A stretch of 55,647 nucleotides of DNA, taken from positions 82,046 through 137,692 of the forward strand of contig JAQUAI010000006.1 of NCBI GenBank assembly GCA_028687335.1, given 5' to 3'. The position numbers were made by a program, and so were the translations under genes. The number at the start of each line of letters is the position of its first letter. Position 1 is the first letter of the stretch. The notes under the pieces are model-generated. The model did not search any database, was not told the origin of the DNA, and worked only from the letters and a program-made list of their open reading frames with translations. The stretch is from Gallionella sp. (GTDB lineage: Bacteria; Pseudomonadota; Gammaproteobacteria; Burkholderiales; Gallionellaceae). Shown piece by piece: positions 1 to 9,050 of this stretch.

Positions 1-2
1 GT

Positions 3-3000
3 TCGCTGAACTACTACTCCAATGGTCAGACGCATAGCGGCGCATTCAACACCGCAGCGGGAGCCGATCTCAACCTCAGTGGCACAGGCACCTACAGCGG
101 CGCATTCAGCAGCCAAGGTGTGACCAATCTGAACGGCACCAATACCCTGAATGGCGCGACGATTGCAGGCATGGGCAGTTTTATTGTCTCCGGCGCGGTG
201 GATGCCAATAATGCAGGTACGGTGAATATTGCTTCCTTTACTGTGGCAGGCGGGGGTAACTGGCATCAGGTTGCAGCAGCTTTGGCTAGCTTTAGTGCCA
301 CCGACTTTAATGTGACGAACGGCACGTTTGTGCGCGCCCTAGGCGGCGATGGCACTGCTGGAACACCGTATCAACTCGCCGACATCTACGGCGTGCAAGG
401 CATTGGCAGTGTAGGCATGTTGGGCAACAACTATGTACTAGCGAATAACATTGATGCGAGTGGAACGGTCAACTGGAATGGCGGGGCGGGGTTCAATCCG
501 ATTGGTAGTTCCGTCACCCCATTCACGGGTAATTTCAATGGACAGAAGAACACCATCAACGGTCTTTACATCAATCGCATGGCGGGTGAGCAAGGATTGT
601 TCGGTGGGCTTGGCACTACAGGGGTAATTAGCAACGTTGGCTTGGTCGGTGGAAGCGTATCGGGCAGTGGCTCGGTTGCCGCACTGGTGGCCTATAACCA
701 AGGCCAGATCAGCAACAGTTATTCATCTGCCATGGTAATCAATAGCACCAATAATACGGGATCGGTAGGTGGTCTTGTGGGACATAACGCAGTGGGTGGC
801 AATATTGCAACCAGCTATTCGTCCTCTAGTGTGAGCGGTGATTGGAACGTTGGTGGTCTGGCTGGCGGGAATGAGGGCATCATCGTCAACAGCTACGCAA
901 CCGGCAGTGTGACGGGCACTGCGAGCTCGTCCGGCTCGGGCGGCTTGGTTGGTACCAACTATGCGACGGGCATCATTAACAATAGCTATGCGGCGGGCTT
1001 GGTAAATGGACTAGGTTTAGTCGGCGGATTGGTTCAGCATGGTCAAGCAGGCAGTCAGATAAACAATAGCTTCTGGGACACACAAACCACGGGGCAATCG
1101 GCTGCTGTCAATGCATCGTGGAACTTCGGCACGACCACAGGCACAGTTGGCCTCACCACCGCCCAGATGCAGAATATGACCAGCTTCACTGGCTGGGACA
1201 TTGCTGACACAGGTGCCTCAGGCAAAGTATGGCGCATCTACGAAGGCCAGAGCTATCCACTACTGACCGGCCTCCTCAAAACACTCACAATCAGCGCAGA
1301 TGCGGTGAGCAAAGTATATGACGGCCAAGCCTACGTTGGCGGACTGCTCAATGCGGGTTACAGTGTGGCACCGGACATGGCACACGTCCTAGGTAACGCC
1401 TACTCCGCCAATGCCATCAATGCGGGCACCTATGCGCCATCACTGTATTCCGATCAGGCCGGCTACGACATCTCCTACGTTGGAGGCGACCTAACTATTA
1501 CAGCAGCCAACATTACACTAAGCTTGCGTGCTAACGACGCCAGCAAAGTGTATGGCAACGCGCTCAGTTTCAACGGTCTTGAATTTACACCGACAGGCCT
1601 GATTAACGGCGATGTCATCAGCAACGTCACACTCAGCAGCGCGGGTGCTGCGGCAACAGCGGGAGTTGGAAATTACGCCATCACAGCAGGCAACGCCGTA
1701 TTCAGCAGCGGCAATGCCAGCAACTACATCATCAGCTACGTGGATGGACAATTGACCGTAACACCTGCCGTGCTCAACATCGCCGCCAATGCAGCCAGCA
1801 AAACCTACGGCGCACTCGACTCAGCACTGGGATACACCGTTACAGGCGGAACCCTATTTAACGGCGACAACCTAAGCGGCACCCTAACGCGTACCGTTGG
1901 CGAAAACGTAGGCAGCTATGCCATTACCCAAGGAAGCTTGGGTAATTCGAACTACACCATCAACTACAGCGGTAACAACCTGACCATCAACCCGGCACTG
2001 CTAACGGCGGTCATCGTTGGTAATCCTAATAAAATTTACGACGGCACCACCACAGCAAACCTGACTGTGGCCAACTTCAGCCTGAGCGGCTTTGTAGCGG
2101 GCGAGGGTGCCTCCGTCGGACAAACACTCGGGAACTACAACAGTAAAAACGTGCTTGCGGCCAACACCGTAAATGCCACATTGCAGACAAGCGACTTTAC
2201 CGCGAGTGGCAGCACCTTACTGAGCAACTACATTCTGCCGACGAATGTCAGCGGTGTGGGACAGATTACCCCTGCAACACTGACCGTCAGCGGCATCACA
2301 GCCACCAATAAAGTTTATGACGGTACGACCTTTGCCAGCATCAACACAACCGGAGCGTTGTACAGCGGCCTGATCGCCGGAGACATCGTCACCGTAGGCA
2401 CTGCCAGCGGCGCATTTGCTGATAAAAACGTCGGCATCGGCAAAGCCGTAACAATCACAGCGGGCATCACCGGAACCGATGCAGGCAACTACGCGATCAC
2501 CACACAAGCCGCGACCACAGCGGACATCACGCAGGCAACGCTAAGCGTCAGCGGCATCACCGCCACCAATAAAGTTTATGACGGTAAGACCTTCGCCAAT
2601 ATCAATACAACCGGCGCGATATACAACGGCCTGATTGCCGGAGACATCGTCACCGTAGGCACCGCCAGCGGTGCATTTGCTGACAAAAATACAGGACTCG
2701 GCAAAACCGTAACAATCACAGCGGGCATCACAGGAACCGATGCAGGCAACTACACGATCAGCACACAAGCCACGACCACAGCGGATATCACCGCCAAAGC
2801 CCTGACTGTTAGTGGCATCACCGCTACGAACAAAGTTTACGACGGCACGACCAACGCCAGCATCAATGCGACCGGCGCGATATACAACGGCATCATTGCC
2901 GGAGACATCGTCACCGTAGGCACTGCCAGCGGCGCATTTGCTGACAAAAACGCAGGACTCGGCAAAGCTGTAACGATTACGGCAGGCATCACCGGAACCG

Positions 3001-4628
3001 ATGCAGGCAACTACGCGATCACCACACAAGCCGCGACCACAGCGGACATCGCGCAGGCAACGTTAAGCGTCAGCGGCATCACTGCGGCCAATAAAGTTTA
3101 CGACGGCACCACGGCAGCCGTGCTGAACGTCGGTGGGGTAAGTTATAGCGGCATCATTGCGGGTGATATTGTTGCGGTCAATGCAACGGGGGGCGTGTTC
3201 ACCGATAAGAATGCCGGTCTTGGCAAGACAGTCACCTTCGCAGGCAGTTTGAGCGGAGCGGATGCGGGCAACTATGTACTAACGGGACAAAGCAGCACAA
3301 CAGCAGACATCAGCGCGCGCGCGCTGAACATTGCCGCAGTCGGACAGTCGCGCATTTACGACGGCAGCACAGGCGTAACTGTAACGCTGTCGGACAACCG
3401 CATCGCGGGTGACGTATTGACACTGGGCTATGGCACAGCCAGCTTCGCCGATAAAAACGTTGGCAATGCCAAAGCGGTTGCCGTGAGTGGAATCAACCTT
3501 GGCGGTACCGATGCCGCCAACTACCTCGCTAACGCCACAGCCGCGACCAGTGCAAACATCACCGCCAAAGCCCTGACCGTTAGTGGCATCACCGCTGCGA
3601 ACAAAGTTTACGACGGCACGGCCAGCGCCAGCATCAACGCGACCGGCGCAGTTTATGGTGGCATCATTGCCGGAGACATCGTCACTGTAGGCACTGCCAG
3701 CGGCGCATTTGCTGACAAAAACGCAGGACTCGGCAAAGCTGTAACGATTACGGCTGGCATCACTGGAACCGATGCAGGCAACTACGCGATCACCACACAA
3801 GCTGCGACCACAGCTGACATCACGCCGCGTACTTTGAACATCTCAACAAGTGGCGTGAACAAGGTGTACGACGGTACCTCCGCAGCAACCGTGGCATTTG
3901 GTGATGACCGTGTTGTTGGAGATCAATTATCGGTGAACGGCTCGGCAAGCTTTATCGATCCCAATGCTGCCGTAGCCAAACTGGTCAATGTTTCGACGAT
4001 TAGCCTAGCGGGAACTGATGCAAGAAACTATATCTTAGCGAGTAATACCAGCAGCACGAGCGCAAACATTACGCCTGCGATGTTGACCGTGGCAGCCAAT
4101 GCCGCTGGAAAAACTGAAGGCGGCATCGACCCATTACTGACCTACATGACCACAGGTTTGAAAGCAGCCGATACCGTGACCACTACTTTGACTGGGGTGC
4201 TGAACCGTTTGGCTGGTGAGGTGGTTGGCAACTATGCAATCAATCAAGGTTCGCTGACATTGCTGAGCACCAACTACACGATGAACTTTGTACCATCGGT
4301 ATTTAATATTGCAGCGGTACAAAATGCGCCTGTTGCGCCGCCTGCGATTATTAATACGCTGGCCAATACATTTGTTCCTCCGGCTCCTGTGATGATGAAT
4401 ACACCGCCGGTTGTACCGCCAGTCACTGTTGCAAGCGTATCGAATAATAGTGCGGCGACGGCTGCTGCTGTGATCGATGCTGGTTCAACAGCGACAGGTG
4501 GTGAGCCCGCTGCAAGTGCAAATGACCCTAATCAGCAGGACGCGCCTGCTGCCACTACCTTGGCTGATGCATCGCCAGCTGTTTCTGATGCGCCAGCTGT
4601 TGCGCAGGCCTTACCGGTTTGTCATTAA
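3..4628 (+). CDS. Large repeat adhesin / filamentous-haemagglutinin-like exoprotein (3' part)
   Basis: The reading frame is open to the left edge, so only the C-terminal 1541 or so residues are seen and the GTG at 120 is internal. The visible part has three zones. Up to about nt 1130 it is rich in G, N, S and T and contains GLUG-type repeats (VGGLVGHN, VGGLAGGNEG, GSGGLVGTN). From about nt 1265 come MBG-type repeats (SKVYDG, SKVYGN, SKTYG), and then eight YDG repeats (mostly NKVYDGTT) up to nt 4082. A last MBG-like repeat leads to a Pro/Ala/Val-rich tail ending in LPVCH. Such proteins are usually secreted by two-partner secretion or autotransport and act in adhesion or biofilm. No signal peptide or TPS domain can be checked because the N-terminus is missing. 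Adhesin function is inferred from the repeat families; the substrate is unknown. Confidence 0.85.
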   Translation, partial: SLNYYSNGQTHSGAFNTAAGADLNLSGTGTYSGAFSSQGVTNLNGTNTLNGATIAGMGSFIVSGAVDANNAGTVNIASFTVAGGGNWHQVAAALASFSATDFNVTNGTFVRALGGDGTAGTPYQLADIYGVQGIGSVGMLGNNYVLANNIDASGTVNWNGGAGFNPIGSSVTPFTGNFNGQKNTINGLYINRMAGEQGLFGGLGTTGVISNVGLVGGSVSGSGSVAALVAYNQGQISNSYSSAMVINSTNNTGSVGGLVGHNAVGGNIATSYSSSSVSGDWNVGGLAGGNEGIIVNSYATGSVTGTASSSGSGGLVGTNYATGIINNSYAAGLVNGLGLVGGLVQHGQAGSQINNSFWDTQTTGQSAAVNASWNFGTTTGTVGLTTAQMQNMTSFTGWDIADTGASGKVWRIYEGQSYPLLTGLLKTLTISADAVSKVYDGQAYVGGLLNAGYSVAPDMAHVLGNAYSANAINAGTYAPSLYSDQAGYDISYVGGDLTITAANITLSLRANDASKVYGNALSFNGLEFTPTGLINGDVISNVTLSSAGAAATAGVGNYAITAGNAVFSSGNASNYIISYVDGQLTVTPAVLNIAANAASKTYGALDSALGYTVTGGTLFNGDNLSGTLTRTVGENVGSYAITQGSLGNSNYTINYSGNNLTINPALLTAVIVGNPNKIYDGTTTANLTVANFSLSGFVAGEGASVGQTLGNYNSKNVLAANTVNATLQTSDFTASGSTLLSNYILPTNVSGVGQITPATLTVSGITATNKVYDGTTFASINTTGALYSGLIAGDIVTVGTASGAFADKNVGIGKAVTITAGITGTDAGNYAITTQAATTADITQATLSVSGITATNKVYDGKTFANINTTGAIYNGLIAGDIVTVGTASGAFADKNTGLGKTVTITAGITGTDAGNYTISTQATTTADITAKALTVSGITATNKVYDGTTNASINATGAIYNGIIAGDIVTVGTASGAFADKNAGLGKAVTITAGITGTDAGNYAITTQAATTADIAQATLSVSGITAANKVYDGTTAAVLNVGGVSYSGIIAGDIVAVNATGGVFTDKNAGLGKTVTFAGSLSGADAGNYVLTGQSSTTADISARALNIAAVGQSRIYDGSTGVTVTLSDNRIAGDVLTLGYGTASFADKNVGNAKAVAVSGINLGGTDAANYLANATAATSANITAKALTVSGITAANKVYDGTASASINATGAVYGGIIAGDIVTVGTASGAFADKNAGLGKAVTITAGITGTDAGNYAITTQAATTADITPRTLNISTSGVNKVYDGTSAATVAFGDDRVVGDQLSVNGSASFIDPNAAVAKLVNVSTISLAGTDARNYILASNTSSTSANITPAMLTVAANAAGKTEGGIDPLLTYMTTGLKAADTVTTTLTGVLNRLAGEVVGNYAINQGSLTLLSTNYTMNFVPSVFNIAAVQNAPVAPPAIINTLANTFVPPAPVMMNTPPVVPPVTVASVSNNSAATAAAVIDAGSTATGGEPAASANDPNQQDAPAATTLADASPAVSDAPAVAQALPVCH
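2280..4082 (+). repeat. Tandem YDG repeat block, 261/249-nt period
   Basis: Seven consecutive repeat units begin in frame at 2280, 2541, 2802, 3063, 3324, 3573 and 3834. Units 1-4 and 6 are each exactly 261 nt (87 codons); units 5 and 7 are 249 nt. Each starts with a Leu-x-(V/I) strand followed by the K(V/I)YDG motif or SRIYDG. Units 3 and 6 are almost identical in DNA from about 2890 to 3060 and 3670 to 3833, differing at only a few third positions. An eighth, more diverged YDG unit precedes the block at about 1998-2279. Confidence 0.9.
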
Positions 4629-4778
4629 CTCGGATGTTTTGCAAGCTATTGATCCGGTCATGCGAAGTTTGAACCCACTCCTACCTCTGCTTCATCAGGG
4701 CTGTGGGGGAGGAGATATAAACCTACTCTCCCTCTAAGCGGAGGCGAGCTAATGGACGTTCTGAAATTCAGAATTTTC
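4629..4778. other. Intergenic gap between convergent genes
   Basis: These 150 bases separate the stop of the exoprotein gene from the stop of nadB. I see no gene and no convincing terminator; the only structure is a 7-bp inverted repeat with a one-base centre (TTCTGAA/TTCAGAA) near 4759-4773. Confidence 0.5.
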
Positions 4779-6359
4779 TTAGTTTGCTCTGCCCGTCATG
4801 GGCGTGAGAATGGTGGGCGCGGAGATCGCCAGCATATCGGTGTAGTCTTTGCTGAAATGTAACCCTCGACTTTCATGGCGGCTGAGAGCACTTTCTACAA
4901 TCAGCTTGGCATTCAGCACCAGATTGCGCAGTTCCAGCAAATCTGAAGTGACATGAAAGTGCGCGTAATACTCGTCGATTTCATCTTGCAGTAATTGGAT
5001 GCGGTGTTGGGCTCGTTGCAGGCGTTTATTGGTACGCACGATACCAACGTAATCCCACATGAAGTGTCTTAATTCGGCCCAATTGTGCGAGATGACAATT
5101 TGTTCGTCGGCATCCGTCACGCGACTCTCATCCCACTCGGGTAGCTTGACTCGTGTGCTGGCCGGTTTGGCTAGAATGTCTCTGACTGCGGCTTCGGCAA
5201 AGACCAAACACTCAAGTAGTGAGTTGCTGGCCAGTCGGTTGGCACCGTGCAACCCAGTGTAAGCCGTTTCTCCGACGGCATATAGATTCTCTAGGTCGGT
5301 GCGCGCATGCAAATCGGTCACGATGCCGCCGCAGGTATAGTGCGCCGCAGGCACAACGGGTATCGGTTGTTTGCTGATGTTGATGCCGAGCGAGAGGCAG
5401 CGGGCGTAAATGTTTGGGAAGTGTTCTTGTAAAAACTCAACCGACTGATGTGAGATGTCCAGAAACACACAGTCGAAGCCGCCTTTTTTCATTTCATAAT
5501 CGATTGCACGGGCAACTACGTCGCGTGGCGCAAGTTCGGCACGTGCATCATGGCGCGGCATAAAACGCGTGCCATCCGGTAATTTTAGAATGCCGCCTTC
5601 GCCGCGTACGGCCTCGCTGATCAGGAAGGATTTAGCATGGGGATGATAGAGGCAGGTTGGATGAAACTGGATGAACTCCATATTGCCAACGCGACAACCC
5701 GCACGCCAAGCCATGGCGATTCCATCGCCGGTGGCGGTGTCAGGATTGGTGGTGTACAGATAGACCTTGCCGCTCCCTCCTGTTGCTAGAATCGTGTGTT
5801 GTGCCGCGATGGTGACCACCTCACCAGTCAGGTTGTTTAACGCGTAAACCCCTAGGCAGCGTTCTCCACTTAGGCCGATTTTTTTTGCAGTGATAAGGTC
5901 AATCGACGAATGGTTTTCCAGTACCTTGATATTGGGATGAGCCAGCACGCGTTGAACCAGAGTTTCCTGTACCGCATGCCCAGTGGCATCGGCGGCGTGA
6001 ATGATGCGGCGGCGGCTATGCCCACCTTCACGGGTAAGGTGGTAATCCGCCCCTTCTTTACTGAACGGTACGCCTTGTTCAATCAGCCAATCAATTGCCG
6101 CTTTGCCACGCTCAACAACAAAGCGGGTTGTGCTTTCACTGCACAAACCCGCTCCGGCAATTAGGGTGTCGCTGATATGGGCTTCTAGGCTATCGTCATC
6201 CGATAGCACTGCTGCAATACCGCCTTGAGCCCAATTGCTTGCGCCGTCGAACAGGGATTTTTTTGTAATCATCCCGACCTTATGTTGGTCGGCGAGTTTG
6301 AGTGCCAGCGTTAGTCCTGCCAAGCCGCTGCCGATGATGAGAGTGTCGAATTCCAGCAA
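4779..6359 (-). CDS. nadB: L-aspartate oxidase
   Basis: NadB oxidises L-aspartate to iminoaspartate with FAD, the first step of de novo NAD synthesis; the product is passed to NadA. The 526-residue protein has the N-terminal dinucleotide-binding motif GSGLAGL (about 12-18), the family motif [12 protein letters not shown] (about 42-53), HSRRRIIHA (about 114-122) and the C-terminal FAD motif [16 protein letters not shown], followed by the helical C-terminal domain. The start is a TTG codon (caa at 6357-6359 on the plus strand). It fits the usual N-terminal length, since the glycine motif follows about eleven residues later, but no good ribosome-binding site is visible. The gene is divergent from rpoE, the usual arrangement in betaproteobacteria. 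Confidence 0.95.
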   Translation of the reverse strand: MLEFDTLIIGSGLAGLTLALKLADQHKVGMITKKSLFDGASNWAQGGIAAVLSDDDSLEAHISDTLIAGAGLCSESTTRFVVERGKAAIDWLIEQGVPFSKEGADYHLTREGGHSRRRIIHAADATGHAVQETLVQRVLAHPNIKVLENHSSIDLITAKKIGLSGERCLGVYALNNLTGEVVTIAAQHTILATGGSGKVYLYTTNPDTATGDGIAMAWRAGCRVGNMEFIQFHPTCLYHPHAKSFLISEAVRGEGGILKLPDGTRFMPRHDARAELAPRDVVARAIDYEMKKGGFDCVFLDISHQSVEFLQEHFPNIYARCLSLGINISKQPIPVVPAAHYTCGGIVTDLHARTDLENLYAVGETAYTGLHGANRLASNSLLECLVFAEAAVRDILAKPASTRVKLPEWDESRVTDADEQIVISHNWAELRHFMWDYVGIVRTNKRLQRAQHRIQLLQDEIDEYYAHFHVTSDLLELRNLVLNAKLIVESALSRHESRGLHFSKDYTDMLAISAPTILTPMTGRAN

Positions 6360-6387
6360 TTTATTTTGAGAAATCGTTGTGTGATGA

Positions 6388-6415
6388 GGAACTATAACAA
6401 AATAACGCGCTCTGA
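6388..6415 (+). promoter_or_regulatory. Sigma-E (AlgU-type) promoter of the rpoE operon
   Basis: GGAACTA (6388-6394), then exactly 16 bases, then TCTGA (6411-6415). This matches the AlgU/RpoE consensus GAACTT-N16-TCTGA in all but one base of the -35 box. It lies about 99 bases upstream of the rpoE start and reads toward it, as expected for autoregulation. Confidence 0.8.
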
Positions 6416-6457
6416 CGTGCCGATTCGCAGATGCTGTGCGGCCAAGAGGCTAGGGGT

Positions 6458-6471
6458 TATACTTCGCCTCC
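6458..6471 (+). promoter_or_regulatory. Possible second (housekeeping) promoter of rpoE
   Basis: TATACT (6458-6463) followed by the GC-rich TCGCCTCC. It resembles the -10 box plus discriminator found before lepA, alr, mfd and the tRNA in this window. No clear -35 box was found, so this is tentative. Confidence 0.35.
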
Positions 6472-6513
6472 AAGCCGAACAGGCTAAATAATAACGACAT
6501 AAAACTCTCAGGG

Positions 6514-7113
6514 ATGGCGGATAAAGAAGTCGATCAACAGCTTGTTGAGCGTATACAACAAGGAGATAAGCGTGCTTTCGATTTGCTGGTGACAAAATAC
6601 CAGCGCAAATTGGGCAGGCTTATTTCTCGTTTTGTGCGCGACCCGGGCGATGCCGAGGATGTAACGCAGGAAGCGTTTATCAAGGCGTATCGTGCTTTGC
6701 CGTCGTTCCGTGGGGAAAGTGCGTTTTATACATGGCTGTACCGTATCGGCATCAATACCGCGAAAAATCATTTGTTGGCGAACAAGCGTAAGCCACCGAC
6801 CAGCACTTATTTTGATGCGGAGGAGTCGGAGAGTTTCGAGGATGCGGGGTTGCTACATGAGATTAGTACACCCGAGACTGAACTCATGAGCAAACAAGTT
6901 GTCGATGTGGTGCAAGCATCGTTACAGCAACTTCCTGAAGATCTGCGCAGTGCTTTGACATTGCGTGAAATTGAAGGATTGAGCTACGAAGAAATTGCCA
7001 GCGTGATGAATTGCCCGATTGGGACGGTGCGTTCACGCATCTTCCGAGCACGTGAAGCGGTGGCGGAGAATTTGCGGCCGCTATTGGAAACAAGTAAAGG
7101 TAACAGGTGGTGA
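6514..7113 (+). CDS. rpoE: RNA polymerase sigma factor, sigma-E (ECF) family
   Basis: Extracytoplasmic stress sigma factor that directs RNA polymerase to envelope-stress promoters. The 199-residue protein has the region-2 motif DPGDAEDVTQEAFIKAYR (about 48-65) followed by FYTWLYRIGINTAKNHL, and a region-4 helix-turn-helix (LTLREIEGLSYEEIASVMN, GTVRSRIFRARE). The start MADKEVDQQ aligns with the usual short N-terminus of RpoE/AlgU, although no strong ribosome-binding site precedes it. It heads the operon rpoE-rseA-rseB-rseC-degP; its anti-sigma factor is encoded three bases downstream. The sigma-E promoter at 6388-6415 implies autoregulation. Confidence 0.95.
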   Translation: MADKEVDQQLVERIQQGDKRAFDLLVTKYQRKLGRLISRFVRDPGDAEDVTQEAFIKAYRALPSFRGESAFYTWLYRIGINTAKNHLLANKRKPPTSTYFDAEESESFEDAGLLHEISTPETELMSKQVVDVVQASLQQLPEDLRSALTLREIEGLSYEEIASVMNCPIGTVRSRIFRAREAVAENLRPLLETSKGNRW

Positions 7114-7115
7114 TA

Positions 7116-7616
7116 ATGGAAAATAGACAAGAGATTTCTGCGCTGATGGATGGCGAGTTGTTCGAGGACGAGGCGGATACGTTGTTTGATCATATTCGCC
7201 AAGACTCAGCCGCTCATGAGGATTGGGCGGTTTATCACCTGATCGGCGATGTATTGCGCCAACCCGAACATATTCACAACGATCTTGGTGCGAAGATTCG
7301 TGAGCGCATGCAGGATGAGCCAGTGGTTCTGGTGCCACGCATGCGTTCGATTCCACAGAAAATACGCAATTACGCCCTGTCTGCTGCAGCTTCCGTCGTG
7401 GCAGTTGGGATTGTGGCGTGGATGTCGTTGCAAGTTGCTCCCGAAACCGCGCCGCAGCTTGCCATGCAACAGGATAATTTACGTCAGGCCAGCATGAAAA
7501 TGCCAGCTCAGGCCGATGAGTATCTGATGGCACACCAAGAGTTTTCGCCTAGCACTGAAATGAACGGTGGTACCAGCTACATTCGTACCGTTGCTTACGG
7601 CGCGGTGGAAAAATAA
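7116..7616 (+). CDS. rseA: Sigma-E anti-sigma factor RseA/MucA
   Basis: Single-pass inner-membrane protein that holds sigma-E inactive until stress-triggered proteolysis. In 166 residues it has an N-terminal cytoplasmic anti-sigma domain (residues 1-55, with ISALMDGEL and WAVYHLIGDVLR), one transmembrane helix at about 85-106, and a periplasmic tail. The ATG at 7116 is chosen over in-frame GTGs at 7107 and 7110 because AGGTGG at 7105-7110 sits at a normal distance before it. The start follows the rpoE stop by two bases, so translation is probably coupled, which helps keep the two proteins in step. Confidence 0.9.
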   Translation: MENRQEISALMDGELFEDEADTLFDHIRQDSAAHEDWAVYHLIGDVLRQPEHIHNDLGAKIRERMQDEPVVLVPRMRSIPQKIRNYALSAAASVVAVGIVAWMSLQVAPETAPQLAMQQDNLRQASMKMPAQADEYLMAHQEFSPSTEMNGGTSYIRTVAYGAVEK

Positions 7617-7618
7617 GC

Positions 7619-8575
7619 ATGCGGCTGCCTGTCGTTCTGTTGGTGCTGTTTTTGCCTGTATCTCCAGCGTGTGCGGGAGATGCGCAGGTTGGTCTCGATT
7701 GGCTTAAGACTGTTGCCTTTGCCGCGCATCAAACCGACTACAGTGGTACTTTCGTTTATCAGTACGATAATCGTGTGGAGACTTCACGTATCACTCATGT
7801 GACGCTGGATGATGGCGAGTACGAACGTCTGGAGCGTTTGGATGGCCCCAAGCGCGAGATCATCAGGCATCACGGTCAAGTGTGGTCGTTTATGAATCAC
7901 AAGATGGTGCAGATGAATAGCAGCTCCGGCAAGGGGATATTCCCTGCGCTACTGCCCGAGCAGCTGGCGGTACTCAGTGCCAACTACACACCCAAAAGTG
8001 GTGCTGTCGAGCGTATTGCGGGATATAACGCGCAGCTAATCAGCTTCCAGCCCAAAGATACCTTGCGTTACGTTAAAAAGGTTTGGGCGCATACCGATTC
8101 CGGTTTGCCGTTGAAGTTTGCCGTGGTTAATGAGCAAGGAAAAACGGTAGAGCAATATGCGTTCACCGAACTGAAAATTGGTGATGGAATTGATCGGTCC
8201 TGGATTGCGGCCAGTGGTACGGCGGTTGCGGGGGCGGCCTCCAAAAACAAATCGGCACTATCACAAAATGTGGTGAGTGGATGGACGGTGGATGCTCTGC
8301 CTTCTGGGTTTAAGAAAACGATGGAAGTTTTGCGTCCCATGCGCGGCAAACACGCATCCGTCACGCAAATGGTTTTCTCAGATGGCCTCAGCGCGATTTC
8401 GGTATTTATCGAGCCATCCGATAATGATGAAGATGATGTTGCCGGTTTATCAAGTCGTGGCGCGGTCAATCTGTATCACAACGTCGTCGACAATCATCTC
8501 ATCACCGTCGTAGGTGAAGTGCCTCCACGCACCGTGATGCAAGTGTTCGACTCGGTTCGTTTCCGTAACCGCTAA
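7619..8575 (+). CDS. rseB: Sigma-E regulatory protein RseB/MucB
   Basis: Periplasmic protein that binds the periplasmic part of RseA and protects it from cleavage; in characterised homologues it senses mislocalised lipids or lipopolysaccharide. The 318-residue protein has a clear signal peptide (hydrophobic VVLLVLFLPV, likely cleavage after ACA at about residue 19) and the family opening DWLKTVAFAAHQTDYSGTFVYQ, then the two-domain lipid-binding fold. It starts two bases after the rseA stop. The length is normal and no damage is visible. Confidence 0.92.
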   Translation: MRLPVVLLVLFLPVSPACAGDAQVGLDWLKTVAFAAHQTDYSGTFVYQYDNRVETSRITHVTLDDGEYERLERLDGPKREIIRHHGQVWSFMNHKMVQMNSSSGKGIFPALLPEQLAVLSANYTPKSGAVERIAGYNAQLISFQPKDTLRYVKKVWAHTDSGLPLKFAVVNEQGKTVEQYAFTELKIGDGIDRSWIAASGTAVAGAASKNKSALSQNVVSGWTVDALPSGFKKTMEVLRPMRGKHASVTQMVFSDGLSAISVFIEPSDNDEDDVAGLSSRGAVNLYHNVVDNHLITVVGEVPPRTVMQVFDSVRFRNR

Positions 8576-8580
8576 TCGTT

Positions 8581-9024
8581 ATGCTGGAAACTCGGGCGAC
8601 AGTATTACGTGTCGAGGGCAGTGATGCTTTTGTGCAAAGTAGCACAAGCGGGTGCAGCAACTGTCAGGGCAAGGGTTGCAGCACAGCCAAACTATCTAAA
8701 CTTTTTTCCAATTGCGAACGCGAATTCCGCGCACGCAATCCTATTGCTGCCCAGCCTGGCGAAGAGGTGGTAATTGGGGTGCGTGATGGCGCTGTTTGGC
8801 AAGGGATAGTGCGAGTCTATTTGTGGCCACTGGCTCTTTTTTTTGTGGGCGCATGGCTAGGGGGACATCTGTCGTCTAGCTTGGTACAAGCGGATATATA
8901 TGCTGCCATTGGTGCGGTGACGGGGCTGCTCGCTGGCTTTATCTGGGCTCGTTGGCGGAGTCGCTTCCATGTCAGCGAGGAAGGGCAGCCGCAAGTGCTG
9001 CGATTGTGGCGTAACGAGGATTAG
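8581..9024 (+). CDS. rseC: SoxR-reducing / sigma-E positive regulator RseC
   Basis: Inner-membrane protein of the RseC/MucC family, a modulator of sigma-E activity in some species; a homologue also belongs to the SoxR-reducing complex. It has 147 residues, an N-terminal soluble part with a cysteine cluster (C25, C28, C33 in GCSNCQGKGC), and two predicted transmembrane helices (about 80-98 and 105-123). It lies five bases after rseB, in its usual place before degP. The exact role in this organism is not shown by the sequence. Confidence 0.88.
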   Translation: MLETRATVLRVEGSDAFVQSSTSGCSNCQGKGCSTAKLSKLFSNCEREFRARNPIAAQPGEEVVIGVRDGAVWQGIVRVYLWPLALFFVGAWLGGHLSSSLVQADIYAAIGAVTGLLAGFIWARWRSRFHVSEEGQPQVLRLWRNED

Positions 9025-9050
9025 TTTTATTTTGTTGATGGAGGAATCAC

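Noticed and set aside
2217..3800. Long minus-strand open frames over the exoprotein repeats (96, 162 and 173 codons)
   Set aside because: They repeat with the same period as the plus-strand repeats and encode similar low-information Gly/Ala/Asp/Val-rich peptides; they are mirror frames of the YDG repeats.
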